Positions 1 to 8,659 of a stretch of DNA of 38,064 bases are shown here, one piece after another. The notes beneath the pieces were generated by a model. That model was given only the letters and a program-made list of their open reading frames with translations. It made no database searches and had not been told where the DNA came from. This DNA comes from Desulfobacca sp. GTDB lineage: Bacteria; Desulfobacterota; Desulfobaccia; Desulfobaccales; Desulfobaccaceae. A program made the translations under genes and the position numbers. The DNA lies in the NCBI GenBank assembly GCA_028695935.1, contig JAQVHY010000014.1, forward strand, positions 1 to 38,064, written 5' to 3'. Positions within the stretch are counted from its first letter, which is position 1; the number at the start of each line of letters is the position of its first letter.

Positions 1-627
1 GAGCAGATCCCCCAGTTCCTCTTCCTGGGCGGCCAGATCATTGTCGCTCAAGCTCTGCCGAAACTCCTGCCATTCCTCTTCTACCTTGGCTAAGACTCCT
101 TCGATAGTGGGCCAATCAAAGCCGATCCGGGCCGCGGCTTCGCCTAGGCGTTGGGCCTGAACCAGGGCCGGTTGCCGGGAGGAAACTTCCCTAAACCGGG
201 GCTTTGCCGGGTGCTTGCCTTCCGCGGCCTTGGCCTTTTCCCAGATCGCCCGTAAATCCTCGATGGTCTCTACCTGGGCATCGCCGAACACGTGGGGGTG
301 CCGGTGGACCATCTTGGCGCTGATCCCTTCAATCACCTCGGTTAAGGAAAAGCACTCCCGTTCCCGAAAAATCTCACTCAGAAACACGATATGCAACAGC
401 AGATCGCCTAATTCCTCTTGGATTTCTTTAGGCTGGTGAGATTCCAGGGCCTCCACCAGTTCATAAGCCTCTTCCAGAACATAGGTCTTGAGGGTGTCCG
501 GGGTCTGACGGGCATCCCAGGGACAGCCGCCCGGACCGCGCAGACGACGGATAATGGTAAGAAAGTGGTTAAGCGCCGAGACCGGATCGCCGGCGCTCGC
601 GGTAGAGCTGATGACAGTAGTTTTCAT
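1..627 (-). CDS. mazG: Nucleoside triphosphate pyrophosphohydrolase MazG (3' end beyond the window)
   Basis: MazG hydrolyses (d)NTPs to NMP and pyrophosphate, cleaning the nucleotide pool. The reading frame starts at an ATG on the minus strand (complement of 625-627) and stays open for 209 codons to the left edge, so the C-terminus is missing. The N-terminal MazG domain is clear: GGCPWDARQT near residue 34, then LEEAYELVEAL (metal-binding Glu residues), EELGDLLLHIVF and HRHPHVFGD. A second MazG repeat follows near the edge (EEEWQEF, then EEELGDLL), which matches the tandem E. coli-type architecture of about 260 residues. It lies downstream of cvpA on the same strand but is separated by about 140 bp holding two hairpins, so it may have its own promoter. 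The call is firm; only the end is missing. Confidence 0.93.
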   Translation of the reverse strand, partial: MKTTVISSTASAGDPVSALNHFLTIIRRLRGPGGCPWDARQTPDTLKTYVLEEAYELVEALESHQPKEIQEELGDLLLHIVFLSEIFRERECFSLTEVIEGISAKMVHRHPHVFGDAQVETIEDLRAIWEKAKAAEGKHPAKPRFREVSSRQPALVQAQRLGEAAARIGFDWPTIEGVLAKVEEEWQEFRQSLSDNDLAAQEEELGDLL

Positions 628-629
628 TT

Positions 630-662
630 TTTCTATGTTTTCTGTTTTCTGTTTTCTGTTCT
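630..662. repeat. Short tandem repeat of a TGTTTTC heptamer
   Basis: Three to four imperfect head-to-tail copies of tgttttc lie immediately upstream of the mazG start codon, so on the mazG mRNA they form a purine-rich leader (gaaaaca repeats). Copy number could vary by slippage. Any effect on mazG translation is only an inference. Confidence 0.5.
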
Positions 663-697
663 TGGCGCCTGGGAAGCACCATATTAATATTTTATAG

Positions 698-752
698 GGT
701 GCGTCCTACGCACCATTGGCCAGCTAGCCCTGCACAGGTTACAAACCTGTGC
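698..752. repeat. Two small perfect hairpins between cvpA and mazG
   Basis: Positions 698-714 form ggtgcgt-cct-acgcacc (7-bp stem). Positions 732-752 form gcacaggtt-aca-aacctgtgc (9-bp stem). Neither is followed by a clear T run on the minus strand, so they look more like REP-type palindromes than intrinsic terminators. They sit between two co-directional minus-strand genes. Confidence 0.55.
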
Positions 753-765
753 TACCTATAAAATC

Positions 766-1323
766 TCATTCTGAGTCCTCGCCCGGATCAGCCGAACGCA
801 TGGGCTGCCCCCATTGCTTTTCCAATTGTCGGGCCTGCTGCACCAGTCCTTGTTTGAAATCGGCCGGTAATAAATTAATGGCCTGGCGAAAAAAACTTCT
901 CAGGTAGGGCGTGGTCCGCGATTCCTGCAACAGCTTGGTATCCTTGGGAATTACCACCTGGATGGCGGTAAGCAGAAACCCCATAATTATTATGCCCTTG
1001 GCCAGCCCAAACAGGCAACCCAGCCAGCGGTCTAGGCTTTCCAGATACAGGTGGACCGAGGCGCGCTGCAGCATCAGACCACCGAAACGAATCAGCCAAT
1101 AAACCGCTACCAGGATGATGATAAAACCCAACACCCGGCAATACAGGGGATTGTTGATCCAGCGGCTGAGAAGCGGGACCAGCCGGGGATAAAGATGCGC
1201 GGCCGCCAGGACCCCGCCCACTAGTCCGGCGATCACTGAAAGTTCCTGGAACAGCCCCCGATAATAACTGCGCAGGCCGACCAGGAATAAGACGACTAAA
1301 ATTCCCAGGTCTAATAAATTCAT
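766..1323 (-). CDS. cvpA: CvpA family inner-membrane protein
   Basis: CvpA proteins are small multi-pass inner-membrane proteins, named from colicin V production in E. coli and also needed for envelope robustness. Their molecular activity is not settled. Starting from MNLLDLGILV the protein has 185 residues with four hydrophobic segments (about residues 3-18, 25-45, 65-88 and 102-125) and the family features SYYRGLFQE and DRWLGCLFGLAKG. The frame extends 12 codons upstream to a TTG at 1359, but the ATG at 1323 begins exactly at the conserved N-terminus, so it is preferred. The last 60 residues are polar and charged. purC lies upstream on the same strand, but the gap contains a repeat, so a shared transcript is uncertain. 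Confidence 0.88.
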   Translation of the reverse strand: MNLLDLGILVVLFLVGLRSYYRGLFQELSVIAGLVGGVLAAAHLYPRLVPLLSRWINNPLYCRVLGFIIILVAVYWLIRFGGLMLQRASVHLYLESLDRWLGCLFGLAKGIIIMGFLLTAIQVVIPKDTKLLQESRTTPYLRSFFRQAINLLPADFKQGLVQQARQLEKQWGQPMRSADPGEDSE

Positions 1324-1424
1324 CCGACTGGCAAGGTGAGCATAATTATCTTTCCTCAACTAACAGAAAAACCGGCCCTCGTCAATCAAAAACCGGGGTC
1401 TTAGCTTATTTCCACCCGGCAATC

Positions 1425-1552
1425 CATTGTCCCCCTTCCCCCTAATCCCCTCCCACCAGGGGCGGGGGAGTTTGATGTTGAATTTAACGTCCCCCTCCCC
1501 CAACACCCTCCCATCAAGGGGGAGAGGAACGTGGGCTGGGGGGGGATGGACA
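1425..1552. repeat. GC-rich dispersed repeat, rearranged copy
   Basis: The gap between purC and cvpA contains cctcccaccaggggcggggg, the reverse complement of the left arm of the element seen at 18693-18836, followed by a right-arm-like piece (cctcccatcaagggggagag) in the other orientation. It looks like a recombined or degraded member of that family. No gene is seen in 1360-1588. Confidence 0.5.
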
Positions 1553-1588
1553 CAATTCTAGACTTTTCTTAAAAAGGTAAAGTAATTA

Positions 1589-2485
1589 TCATTCATTTGT
1601 TTGCAGTTCTTGGCCGGTGAGGCGCACCAGGGCTTCTAAATACCTCTTGCGGGTGGCCTGGATGATGTCGGGGGGCAGGTTAGGAGAGGGTGGCCGACGG
1701 TTCCAACCGATATTGGTAAGGTAATCCCGTAAATATTGTTTGTCAAAGCTATGCTGCGGGCGGCCGGGCTCATACTCGGCGCGGGGCCAGAAACGGGAGG
1801 AATCCGGAGTTAGGATCTCGTCAATCAGGATCAATTCCCCCCCACTAAGGCCAAATTCGAACTTAGTATCTGCGATAATAATCCCCTGGGGCTCGGCCTG
1901 GGCCTGGGCGCGTTGATAAATAGCCAGGCTCAGCGCGCGGACCCGCTCGGCAATCTCTGCCCCTACCTGGCTGGTCATTTCCGCGCAGGTGATGTTCTGG
2001 TCGTGGGTGCCGGCCTCGGCCTTGGTAGAGGGCGTGAAGATCGGCTCCGGGAGGCGGTCCGACTCCCGTAATCCCGCCGGTAAGGAGCAGCCACAGATAC
2101 TGCCTTGCCGTTGATATTCTTGCCAGCCGGAACCGGCCAGGTAACCGCGCACAATGCATTCTACCGGCAACGGCTGCGCCTTTTTGACCAACATGCTGCG
2201 GCCCTGCAAGATCTCCCGATATTTCTGACACGGTGTCGGAAAATCCTCAACATTTATCGAGATCAGATGATGCGGGGTCAGATCACTGATAATCTTAAAC
2301 CAGAAGGCTGAAATCTGGGTAAGAATCCGTCCCTTAGCCGGTATCGGGTCGGACAGAATGACATCAAAGGCCGATACCCGGTCGGTGGCCACCAGCAGCA
2401 GGTAGTCGCCCAGATCATAGATATCGCGAACTTTACCTCGTTTTACCCGCCCGAGCTCAGGCAGGTCGGTGTAGGTGATGATCAC
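1589..2485 (-). CDS. purC: Phosphoribosylaminoimidazole-succinocarboxamide synthase (SAICAR synthetase)
   Basis: PurC ligates aspartate to CAIR with ATP to make SAICAR in de novo purine synthesis (cytosol). The 298-residue protein carries the family's N-terminal nucleotide-binding hairpin ([25 protein letters not shown]), the [15 protein letters not shown] segment, the [17 protein letters not shown] signature, the ADTKFEFG metal/substrate loop and a closing [15 protein letters not shown]. About 300 residues is the usual length for the longer bacterial and fungal-type PurC. The ATG start at 2485 gives [11 protein letters not shown]; an aagga stretch lies a little upstream. It begins 25 bp after the stop of the SPOR-domain gene, so the two are probably co-transcribed. 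Confidence 0.95.
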   Translation of the reverse strand: MIITYTDLPELGRVKRGKVRDIYDLGDYLLLVATDRVSAFDVILSDPIPAKGRILTQISAFWFKIISDLTPHHLISINVEDFPTPCQKYREILQGRSMLVKKAQPLPVECIVRGYLAGSGWQEYQRQGSICGCSLPAGLRESDRLPEPIFTPSTKAEAGTHDQNITCAEMTSQVGAEIAERVRALSLAIYQRAQAQAEPQGIIIADTKFEFGLSGGELILIDEILTPDSSRFWPRAEYEPGRPQHSFDKQYLRDYLTNIGWNRRPPSPNLPPDIIQATRKRYLEALVRLTGQELQTNE

Positions 2486-2510
2486 TTTAGTTTATCCTTA
2501 TAAATCAGGT

Positions 2511-3089
2511 TTACTTAGGGGGGAGGATTTTGATCTGCCGCACCTGGGTAGTTTGACCATATTTTGTTTTAATTGACCTTGCCTCAGCCCGGGCCTGAGC
2601 TTCCTGGCGGAACGGGGCTATCCAAACCTCATACCATGCTGGTTTGCCGGGGCTGGGACTGATATAAGATTGCTTACCCTGTTTCTGAAGTTTGGCCATC
2701 AACTTACTGGCCTCCTGATAGGTGCGAAATTTGCCCACTAGCACTCCGAATTGTTTAGAATCCGAGGCAGACGAAGGTTCCTCTTTGGTCTCCTCAATCT
2801 GGACCGCTACCGGTGCCAAGGATGTAGTTCCTGGAGATGGTTGGGTCGAAGTCGAGGTATCAACTCCCTCAGGTAAAGTCTTAGACGGAGAAGCTTCTCT
2901 ATCTGCCGGAGAACTACTCTCGATGGTCCCGGTGGCGGTGGGTACGGCTGACGACGGGCTGACCGGTCTGGCCGTTTCCTGAGCAGGAGGACTCGGTTCA
3001 GATTTATTAAGATAAATATTATAACCGAAGATGCCCCCAACTAACAATGAAGCTGCCAGGCCAATTCCCCAAATAGCCTTTTTGTCCAT
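2511..3089 (-). CDS. Membrane-anchored SPOR-domain protein
   Basis: The 192-residue protein has an N-terminal transmembrane anchor (about residues 5-23, IWGIGLAASLLVGGIFGYNI). A Ser/Pro/Thr-rich periplasmic linker follows (about 30-110). A C-terminal SPOR domain (about 113-190) contains FGVLVGKFRTYQEASKLMAKLQKQG and WYEVWIAPF. SPOR domains bind denuded glycan strands at septa, as in FtsN and DedD. The overall layout resembles FtsN or DedD, but the linker has no recognisable FtsN activation motif, so no gene name is given. It is upstream of purC in the same minus-strand run. A second SPOR protein, the pseudokinase fusion, sits just upstream at 3509-5086; their SPOR domains are alike in sequence, suggesting duplication. 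Confidence 0.85.
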   Translation of the reverse strand: MDKKAIWGIGLAASLLVGGIFGYNIYLNKSEPSPPAQETARPVSPSSAVPTATGTIESSSPADREASPSKTLPEGVDTSTSTQPSPGTTSLAPVAVQIEETKEEPSSASDSKQFGVLVGKFRTYQEASKLMAKLQKQGKQSYISPSPGKPAWYEVWIAPFRQEAQARAEARSIKTKYGQTTQVRQIKILPPK

Positions 3090-3292
3090 GCTAACCCCCT
3101 ACCTCTCCACGGACGTTGTACAGTTTTCTGTATTTCTGTTGAAATACTTGATTTAATCAATGCGTTACGTGATGAATCTGTTGCATTTGAATGAAAACGT
3201 GGTATTAAACCTAAATGGCGCGATTGGTCGCGGCAATCTTTAGTCTGCGCCAAAAACGAAAAAGATTTCAGGTGCCCCCAACTATTGGTCAT

Positions 3293-3411
3293 AACTCCCC
3301 CGCTCCTGGTGGGAGGGGGACGTTAACTTCAACATATTGAGATTATATAATATTTTTTCACCCCCACCCTGACCCCCCCCTCAATGGGAAATAGAAAGCG
3401 GTTTTCCGGAT
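3293..3411 (+). repeat. MITE-like GC-rich palindromic repeat, copy 1
   Basis: This copy reads aactcccccgctcctggtgg, a shortened left arm, then the AT-rich core tcaacatattgagattatat, a cacccccaccctga right arm and the end tttccggat. The left terminal catccgg is lost. It matches 18693-18836 and 24932-25066. It fills most of the 3090-3508 gap between the two SPOR genes. Confidence 0.75.
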
Positions 3412-3508
3412 CGATACTAATTAGCCAAATAATCTCCCACCTTTGGTTAGAAATGGATAATCCTGAAGTTAAACTCCATCACCCCGAATAGCCCGAGCGG
3501 TTTAGTGA

Positions 3509-5086
3509 TCAGGGCTTCACTTTAACTATCTTCGGGACCAGGTTGTAATTAGCCTTTAGGAAGTCAGCCGCGTCTTGTGCCTGGGCCTCGGTAGGGAAAG
3601 GAGGCAACCAGACCTGATAAAAAGTCAGATTCCTACCCGGTTCTTTACGAATATAAGCCCGATAGCCCTGCTTCTGCAAATTGCCCACCAGTTTCAGAGC
3701 ATACTTGGGGCTTTGATAGGTTGCCACTAAAAGGCGATAATTTGTCTCTGTTTTTGCCGTCGCCGCCGGGGTGGTTGCTCCCGATTGCCCGGCTTTACCA
3801 GGTGGCGCAGCCGGTTCCGGGGCCAGGCGGGCTGCCGGTGATTTAACCGCCACCGTGGAATCCGATGCAGCCTTCTGGGGTGATTCAGGACTCATAAAAT
3901 TGATCCCCCCGGAAACGCCCCAGATTACGAAGTAGATCACCAATAATAAAGCGATTACTCCGGCCCCCAGTCCCAATTTATTTACTAGCTTGGGGTCCTG
4001 AAGAATTTTTACCTGGTAGAATTCCTTAACCTTGGCCCACCCTTGGTCTAAAAGTACCTTGCTGTTATCCCAGCTCTTCTGGCAAATATTTTTCAGCTTA
4101 GGGTAAAGTTCTTGAAATTTATGATAAATAGCCGTTTGGGCGGCGCGGCTGATGCGCTTTTTTTCTGGTTCACTCTCACCCTGGCTTTCGGAAATCCCGG
4201 TTTCTGAACTGGTAGTTAGGGGCCTTACCCGGTCCGACGGGGTAATCCTGAGTTCGGCTTCGCCGCCGAGTAATTCACGACTGCGATTGAGCCAGATCAG
4301 AAATTCGGCTAGATTTTGGAACCGCTTACCGGGCTCGGCGGCCAGACATAAGGTGAACACCGGTTGCAAGGCGGTGGGGATCTTGTCCAACTCCTCCGGC
4401 CGGTTATCCAATTGATAGGGTAAGCTCTGATTCTGAGTTAACGGATAAGGAAGCACCCCGGCTAGCATGCGGTAACTTAGGACCCCTAAAGAAAATAGGT
4501 TGCTGGCCGGGGTAGGAGACTGACCGCGGATTACCTCAGGGGGGATATAGGCCTTGAGTTCACGGGGCTGCGATGAGTTTTTTCCCTCCGGCGGAAAGGC
4601 AAAATTGGCCAATTTGACCCCTTCCGTAGCCGAGACCAACACATTTAGGGGATTAAAGTTCTGATGAATGATGCCCCGCTTATGGGCCAGAACCAGGCCT
4701 TTGCCCAGAACCTCAATAAAATAAAGGGCATCCGGAACACTCAGGCGTTCATGGCTGCCCAATGAGTCCAGCAGCGTAGCGCCTTCAAAAGGCTCCTGCA
4801 CCAGATAGATGCAGTCCGAGGTTTCGTCCAGATGGTGGACGCCGAGGATTTGCGGCTGGTTCAACCTTAACCCGGCCGCGGCCTCAGCCCGATAATATTC
4901 GAGATTGCGATTGAAATGCGGGTCATCGATGGATAAGACCTTTAATCCAACTTCGACGTCCAGAAGCTGATCGTTAACCAGCCATACTTCCCCGTAAGGT
5001 TCCTGCCGGACCAGGCGAATAACTTCATAGCGTTGCCCGATGATAAAACCGGGTCGGTATGCACTGGTCTGACTCGTCGCCATCAT
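3509..5086 (-). CDS. Pseudokinase-transmembrane-SPOR fusion protein
   Basis: From the ATG at 5086 the protein has 525 residues. Residues 15-270 are a Hanks-type Ser/Thr kinase fold: glycine loop VRQEPYGEVWLV, beta-3 lysine Lys49 (VGLKVLS), APE-like IPPEV and the helix-F segment NLFSLGVLSYRML. The catalytic residues are changed. HRD is HQN (141-143), so the catalytic Asp is Asn. DFG is NFA (161-163), so the Mg-binding Asp is Asn. The helix-F Asp is also Asn. Catalysis is therefore unlikely. A transmembrane helix (371-391) is followed by an Ala/Pro-rich linker and a C-terminal SPOR domain (449-525). The expected topology is a cytoplasmic pseudokinase linked to a periplasmic septal-glycan sensor. 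An upstream GTG at 5143 would add 19 unconserved residues. Confidence 0.85.
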   Translation of the reverse strand: MMATSQTSAYRPGFIIGQRYEVIRLVRQEPYGEVWLVNDQLLDVEVGLKVLSIDDPHFNRNLEYYRAEAAAGLRLNQPQILGVHHLDETSDCIYLVQEPFEGATLLDSLGSHERLSVPDALYFIEVLGKGLVLAHKRGIIHQNFNPLNVLVSATEGVKLANFAFPPEGKNSSQPRELKAYIPPEVIRGQSPTPASNLFSLGVLSYRMLAGVLPYPLTQNQSLPYQLDNRPEELDKIPTALQPVFTLCLAAEPGKRFQNLAEFLIWLNRSRELLGGEAELRITPSDRVRPLTTSSETGISESQGESEPEKKRISRAAQTAIYHKFQELYPKLKNICQKSWDNSKVLLDQGWAKVKEFYQVKILQDPKLVNKLGLGAGVIALLLVIYFVIWGVSGGINFMSPESPQKAASDSTVAVKSPAARLAPEPAAPPGKAGQSGATTPAATAKTETNYRLLVATYQSPKYALKLVGNLQKQGYRAYIRKEPGRNLTFYQVWLPPFPTEAQAQDAADFLKANYNLVPKIVKVKP

Positions 5087-5193
5087 GCCTAACCTTTGGG
5101 GATGCGATTTCTGAACGATGAGAATTGAGGCCGGTATCCCCACCGGTTTGCTGCTAGCCTGCTATTGCACAACTACCCACTTTTTCATCTTAT

Positions 5194-5260
5194 TCATTCT
5201 GAGCGCCAGGCAGAATCGCGTTTTTTAACTAGATATGATCACTGGCGGGGCTCAGGATGA
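5194..5260. repeat. Imperfect inverted repeat (tcattctgagc family)
   Basis: Left arm tcattctgagcgcca and right arm tggcggggctcaggatga are imperfect inverse complements around an AT-rich centre. The arms resemble the inner arms of the larger element at 21931-22061. The rest of the gene-free stretch 5087-5492 is AT-rich, and I see no gene in it. Confidence 0.5.
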
Positions 5261-5492
5261 TAACAAAAAGTCGTTTTTCACCAGCCTGCTAGGCAGCCGG
5301 GATACCGCCTCCGGTGTAGAATTTTATTAAGGCTAGGATAAAAGATTTTAGAAAAAAAATCAATCCTACATTTTTCCTGAAACTCCGAATATCCTCAGAA
5401 TTTTCGAGATAATGTATTGGGACCGCTATCCCGGGGAATTATGGCCGATAAACTCTTTAGGAAGGACAGATGGGCCTCCCTGTTGTCCAGCG

Positions 5493-6443
5493 TTAAATAC
5501 TCTGGAGAATACGGATCTGATCCTCAACCCCATCGGCCAAGACTTCCAAATTATAGCCGCCCTCCAGGATGCTGATCACCCGGCTGGCACAGTGCTCCTT
5601 AGCAAATTGGGCCAGAGCCTGACCCATCTGCTGATAACCCTCCCGGCTGAGATTCATATGGGCCAGGGGGTCATCGGCGTGGGCGTCAAACCCGGCGGAG
5701 ATCATCAGGCAATCCGGGCTAAACTCCGTTAACGCCGGAATAATCTTATCTTTTAGGGCCTGGAGATACTCCGCGTTGCCGCTATGGGCGGCCATCGGAA
5801 TATTTAACGTGTAACCCAGCCCCGCCCCACGGCCTTTTTCGGTTTTACGGCCGGTCCCCGGATAGCAAGTGCTCGGGTCTTCGTGCACCGAGATATAGAA
5901 CACACTGGGGTCCTCTTCAAGGAGGTGTTGGGTGCCATTGCCGTGATGGACATCCCAATCCACAATGGCAATCCGGCTCAAGCCGTGCTGTTGCTGCAGA
6001 TAACGGGCCCCCAAGGCAATATTATTGAAAAAACAGAAGCCCATGGCCCGGGCCCGCTCGGCATGATGGCCTGGCGGACGCACCGCGCAGAAAGCATTGT
6101 TTATCTGCCCATTGATCATCGCATCACAGGCCGCCAGCACCCCGCCGACGGCCAACAGGGCAATCTTATAAGAATCCCGACAGATGCCGTTATCGGCGGA
6201 TTGAAAGATGGTCTGACCCTTTTCGCAGGCTTTGCGAAACCGCTCAATATAGTCTCGCTCGTGAAGCGTTTCCACCCAAGCTAGCGGAGCTTCATGGGGT
6301 TTTATTACAACTATCTGATCTAACAGCCCTGAGGTCACCAACCGTTGGTGAATAGCCTTCAAGCGCTCCGGACGCTCCGGATGCCAGGTTCCGGCCTGGT
6401 GCAGCAGATAGCGCTCATCGTAAACATATCCAGTCGACGCCAT
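5493..6443 (-). CDS. Histone deacetylase family zinc amidohydrolase
   Basis: This is a class II HDAC-like deacetylase of 316 residues, close to the acetoin-utilisation/acetylpolyamine amidohydrolase group. These enzymes remove acetyl groups from lysine or polyamines. The catalytic set is intact: RPPGHHAE with His126-His127, DWDVHHGNGT with zinc ligands Asp164 and His166, and the third ligand in SAGFDAHADDPLA. Glycine-rich ILEGGYN ends the domain. The start is the ATG at 6443, where the mRNA has ggagaaa directly upstream; the frame extends seven codons further without better support. speD lies elsewhere in the window (35.4 kb), so a polyamine link is possible but unproven. The gene is last in a minus-strand run after the Fe-S protein. 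Confidence 0.92.
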   Translation of the reverse strand: MASTGYVYDERYLLHQAGTWHPERPERLKAIHQRLVTSGLLDQIVVIKPHEAPLAWVETLHERDYIERFRKACEKGQTIFQSADNGICRDSYKIALLAVGGVLAACDAMINGQINNAFCAVRPPGHHAERARAMGFCFFNNIALGARYLQQQHGLSRIAIVDWDVHHGNGTQHLLEEDPSVFYISVHEDPSTCYPGTGRKTEKGRGAGLGYTLNIPMAAHSGNAEYLQALKDKIIPALTEFSPDCLMISAGFDAHADDPLAHMNLSREGYQQMGQALAQFAKEHCASRVISILEGGYNLEVLADGVEDQIRILQSI

Positions 6444-6577
6444 TTTCTCTCCCTGTAACCTCATTCTTGAAACAAACCGATTTATGTTAAACCTAGCCCA
6501 AGGGGTTGTAAAGTCTTTTCTCCACCGGATTAAGATCGGGCCAAGAGAGAATTTCTGGCTTTAGTATCACTTCCTGA

Positions 6578-7099
6578 CTACTTTCCAATATGGAACTGCC
6601 CTAAATATTTTTGCAGTTGGCTTTTACTGCGCTCATCCAGTCCCGGGCAATCCTCGGGGCGGCTGCCCCCTTCACTCAACCGGGTGGCAAACACCAAGCA
6701 GGTGGGTTGACCGCATTGGCGACAGTTGGTTCGGGGCAAAATTTTCAGGATCTCCAGGATACTAGGTTTAAGCGCTACTTTAAAACTCGGTTCCAGGTCT
6801 TGCCGCCGTTCCCAGGTGTCGTTGATTTGCTGCTTAAGCCAACTCAGGATCGCCTCGGCCTCAGCTTCATCTTTGACGATGTTAATAGCAATCTGGCGAG
6901 GATAGAGGGTGATGAGCTTGCCATCAAACTTTAAGGTCAACGACGGCGTCTCCGGGAAAAATTGGTGTCCTCGGAGCACGGTATTGAGATAGGGCAGCAC
7001 CTCACTGATATCGGCCTCAAGTTGAGCCACACAGCGGAGATGCTGGGCACTCAGGTTGGGCGGGCGACAGAATTCGGTACGGTATTGTTTGATCAGCAT
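6578..7099 (-). CDS. Fe-S domain protein (four-cysteine RnfB/CODH type)
   Basis: The protein has 173 residues. Its N-terminal two thirds resemble no family I can name. The C-terminal 45 residues carry the 4Fe-4S motif NCRQCGQPTCLVFATRLSEG followed by the fourth Cys in PEDCPGL. This is the small domain found in RnfB and in the corrinoid/CODH subunits, where it binds a [4Fe-4S] cluster. A cytosolic electron-transfer or cofactor role is the reasonable guess. The ATG at 7099 has aggag seven bases upstream and is preferred over the GTG at 7102. The gene starts 36 bp after the stop of the thioesterase gene, so the two probably share a transcript. Confidence 0.8.
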   Translation of the reverse strand: MLIKQYRTEFCRPPNLSAQHLRCVAQLEADISEVLPYLNTVLRGHQFFPETPSLTLKFDGKLITLYPRQIAINIVKDEAEAEAILSWLKQQINDTWERRQDLEPSFKVALKPSILEILKILPRTNCRQCGQPTCLVFATRLSEGGSRPEDCPGLDERSKSQLQKYLGQFHIGK

Positions 7100-7135
7100 C
7101 ACTATCTCCTTCCGGCGATGCCGCGTTGCGCATGT

Positions 7136-7591
7136 TCACTGCGGATTCAGATTTTCTCGAAGGGATTTCTGATACTTTTCTAGTTTATCGGCCATCTTGG
7201 CGTTGAACCGTCCGGCATCAATGACAAAGCGCTGGTGGCTGCCCGCGGAGATCTGGTCAATGCCGTCATCGGCCTCCAAAGAGAAGGTCAGTTTACGGCC
7301 CTCGACCTTCTCCAATCTACCTTTGACGGTCACGACCATACCGGGCGGGGTGGCCGCCACATGGCTTAAATTGACATCAATACCCACGGTCTGCTCTTCC
7401 GGCCAGTTCAGATGCGGCTTGACCGCCCGGATACAGGCCCATTCAAACAGCCCTACCATAAAGCCGGTGGCCAGGACCTGGGGCATCACCTGGAATTCCT
7501 CCGCTTCCGGGTACAACTTAGGAACGGTCTTGCGCTGATTAACCTGGAAGCTAAACTCAAAACTTAGTCCGGGTTGTAATGAATCTTTCAT
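7136..7591 (-). CDS. FlK-like hotdog-fold acyl-CoA thioesterase
   Basis: The 151-residue hotdog protein resembles the fluoroacetyl-CoA thioesterase (FlK) family. It has PQVLATGFMVGLFEWACI, placing the family's Thr and Glu catalytic pair in the central helix, and NLSHVAATPPGMVVTVKG, supplying the His before a strand. FlK-like proteins in non-fluoro bacteria have mostly unknown acyl-CoA substrates. It is the first gene of a minus-strand pair with the Fe-S protein and is divergent from a LysR regulator at 7707, which may control it. Family is well supported; substrate is not. Confidence 0.82.
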   Translation of the reverse strand: MKDSLQPGLSFEFSFQVNQRKTVPKLYPEAEEFQVMPQVLATGFMVGLFEWACIRAVKPHLNWPEEQTVGIDVNLSHVAATPPGMVVTVKGRLEKVEGRKLTFSLEADDGIDQISAGSHQRFVIDAGRFNAKMADKLEKYQKSLRENLNPQ

Positions 7592-7706
7592 AGCCCACCT
7601 CCACCTCTCAGGCTAAAAATTATGGTTGTCTTGATTGAATGATCATGCTACCTTTAACATAAGTCAAATTAATAATTTTTATGTAATTAATAAATAATAA
7701 TCATAT

Positions 7707-8615
7707 ATGGAATGGCAGCAGCTGGTCGGTTTTTATCAGGTAGTCCGGTCCGGGAGTTTTACCAAGGCCGCGGAGTTAACCTTACGGACCCAATCGGCCC
7801 TCAGTCAGCAGGTGAAGGCCTTGGAAACCGAACTGGACTGCCAGCTTTTGGAACGAATCGGTAAACGTCGGCTGCGGCTTACCCCTGCGGGGGAAAAGTT
7901 ATTCAAATTTTCCCAGGCTTTGTTAGATAATTATGACCACCTAGTGGAGGAGTTGAACGAGCTTAAGGGCCGGCCCCAAGGACAGATCCGCTTGGCCGCG
8001 CCGTTTACCACCCTGTATCATCTGATTCCGCCCCATTTACAAGAATATATTAAACGATTCCCGGAGGTTGAGCTAACCATCCTCGACCGTTCACAGCCCC
8101 GGGTCCTGGAACTGGTAAAAGCTGGCGATGTCGATTTTGGCCTGGCTTTGGAATCGCTGGTGCCCCCGGAGCTGGTCAAGCTCCGCTGGCTTCAGGTGGC
8201 AACCTTTCTGATGACCCCCCTGGGCCACCCGCTGTCCCGGCTTAAACGCGTTACCCTGCGCCAGATCGCCAAATATCCGCTGATCTTGCCTCCTCCAAGC
8301 CCTGAAGCGACCGGTCGGCGGCGGCTGGAAGACCTATTGCGCCAGCGGGGCCTTGGCTACCACATCATCATGGAATCTTCCAATGTGGAATTAAGCTCCC
8401 TCTATGTGGAGATGAGGTTGGGGATTTCTTTTGCTACCATGGTCCGAGATCTATCCCGGCCGCAGCCGCGCCAGTTGGCGTTTATACCGTTGCCGCAGTA
8501 TTTCAAACCCAATTACCTTGCCCTCGTGATGAGAAAGGATAAATTCTTACCTCCTTACCAAAAAGCCTGGATAGAATTATTGCTCAGTTCCTCTTCCGGG
8601 CCTGAGGCGCCTTAG
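7707..8615 (+). CDS. LysR-type transcriptional regulator (CysB/Cbl-like)
   Basis: This 302-residue protein has an N-terminal winged helix-turn-helix (residues 1-60; SGSFTKAAELTLRTQSALSQQVKALETEL) and a periplasmic-binding-like effector domain (about 90-290). Its sequence style (Q-G-QIRLAAPFTTLYHLIP, TILDRSQPRVLELVKAGDVDFGLALES) is closest to the CysB group, which senses sulfur metabolites such as O-acetylserine. The target here is unknown. It is transcribed divergently from the thioesterase/Fe-S pair across a 115-bp AT-rich gap, the usual LysR arrangement. No clear Shine-Dalgarno precedes the ATG. A trp promoter starts only 10 bp after its stop codon. Confidence 0.9.
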   Translation: MEWQQLVGFYQVVRSGSFTKAAELTLRTQSALSQQVKALETELDCQLLERIGKRRLRLTPAGEKLFKFSQALLDNYDHLVEELNELKGRPQGQIRLAAPFTTLYHLIPPHLQEYIKRFPEVELTILDRSQPRVLELVKAGDVDFGLALESLVPPELVKLRWLQVATFLMTPLGHPLSRLKRVTLRQIAKYPLILPPPSPEATGRRRLEDLLRQRGLGYHIIMESSNVELSSLYVEMRLGISFATMVRDLSRPQPRQLAFIPLPQYFKPNYLALVMRKDKFLPPYQKAWIELLLSSSSGPEAP

Positions 8616-8624
8616 AAAAAAAGA

Positions 8625-8653
8625 TTGACATCTGCAAACCAGTAGTTTATAAG
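8625..8653 (+). promoter_or_regulatory. Near-consensus sigma70 promoter of the trp cluster
   Basis: TTGACA at 8625-8630, an exact 17-bp spacer and TATAAG at 8648-8653 make a near-perfect sigma70-type promoter. A start six to seven bases downstream falls at 8659-8660, which is the A of the leader-peptide ATG. Confidence 0.8.
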
Positions 8654-8659
8654 CAAAAC

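Noticed and set aside
1425-1552. CRISPR-like GC-rich repeats
   Set aside because: The repeats are inverted arms of a dispersed element, not regularly spaced direct repeats with spacers. No CRISPR array is seen in the window.
3041-3292. 83-codon frame on the minus strand upstream of the SPOR gene
   Set aside because: It overlaps the SPOR gene start, and its sequence looks random with no ribosome site.
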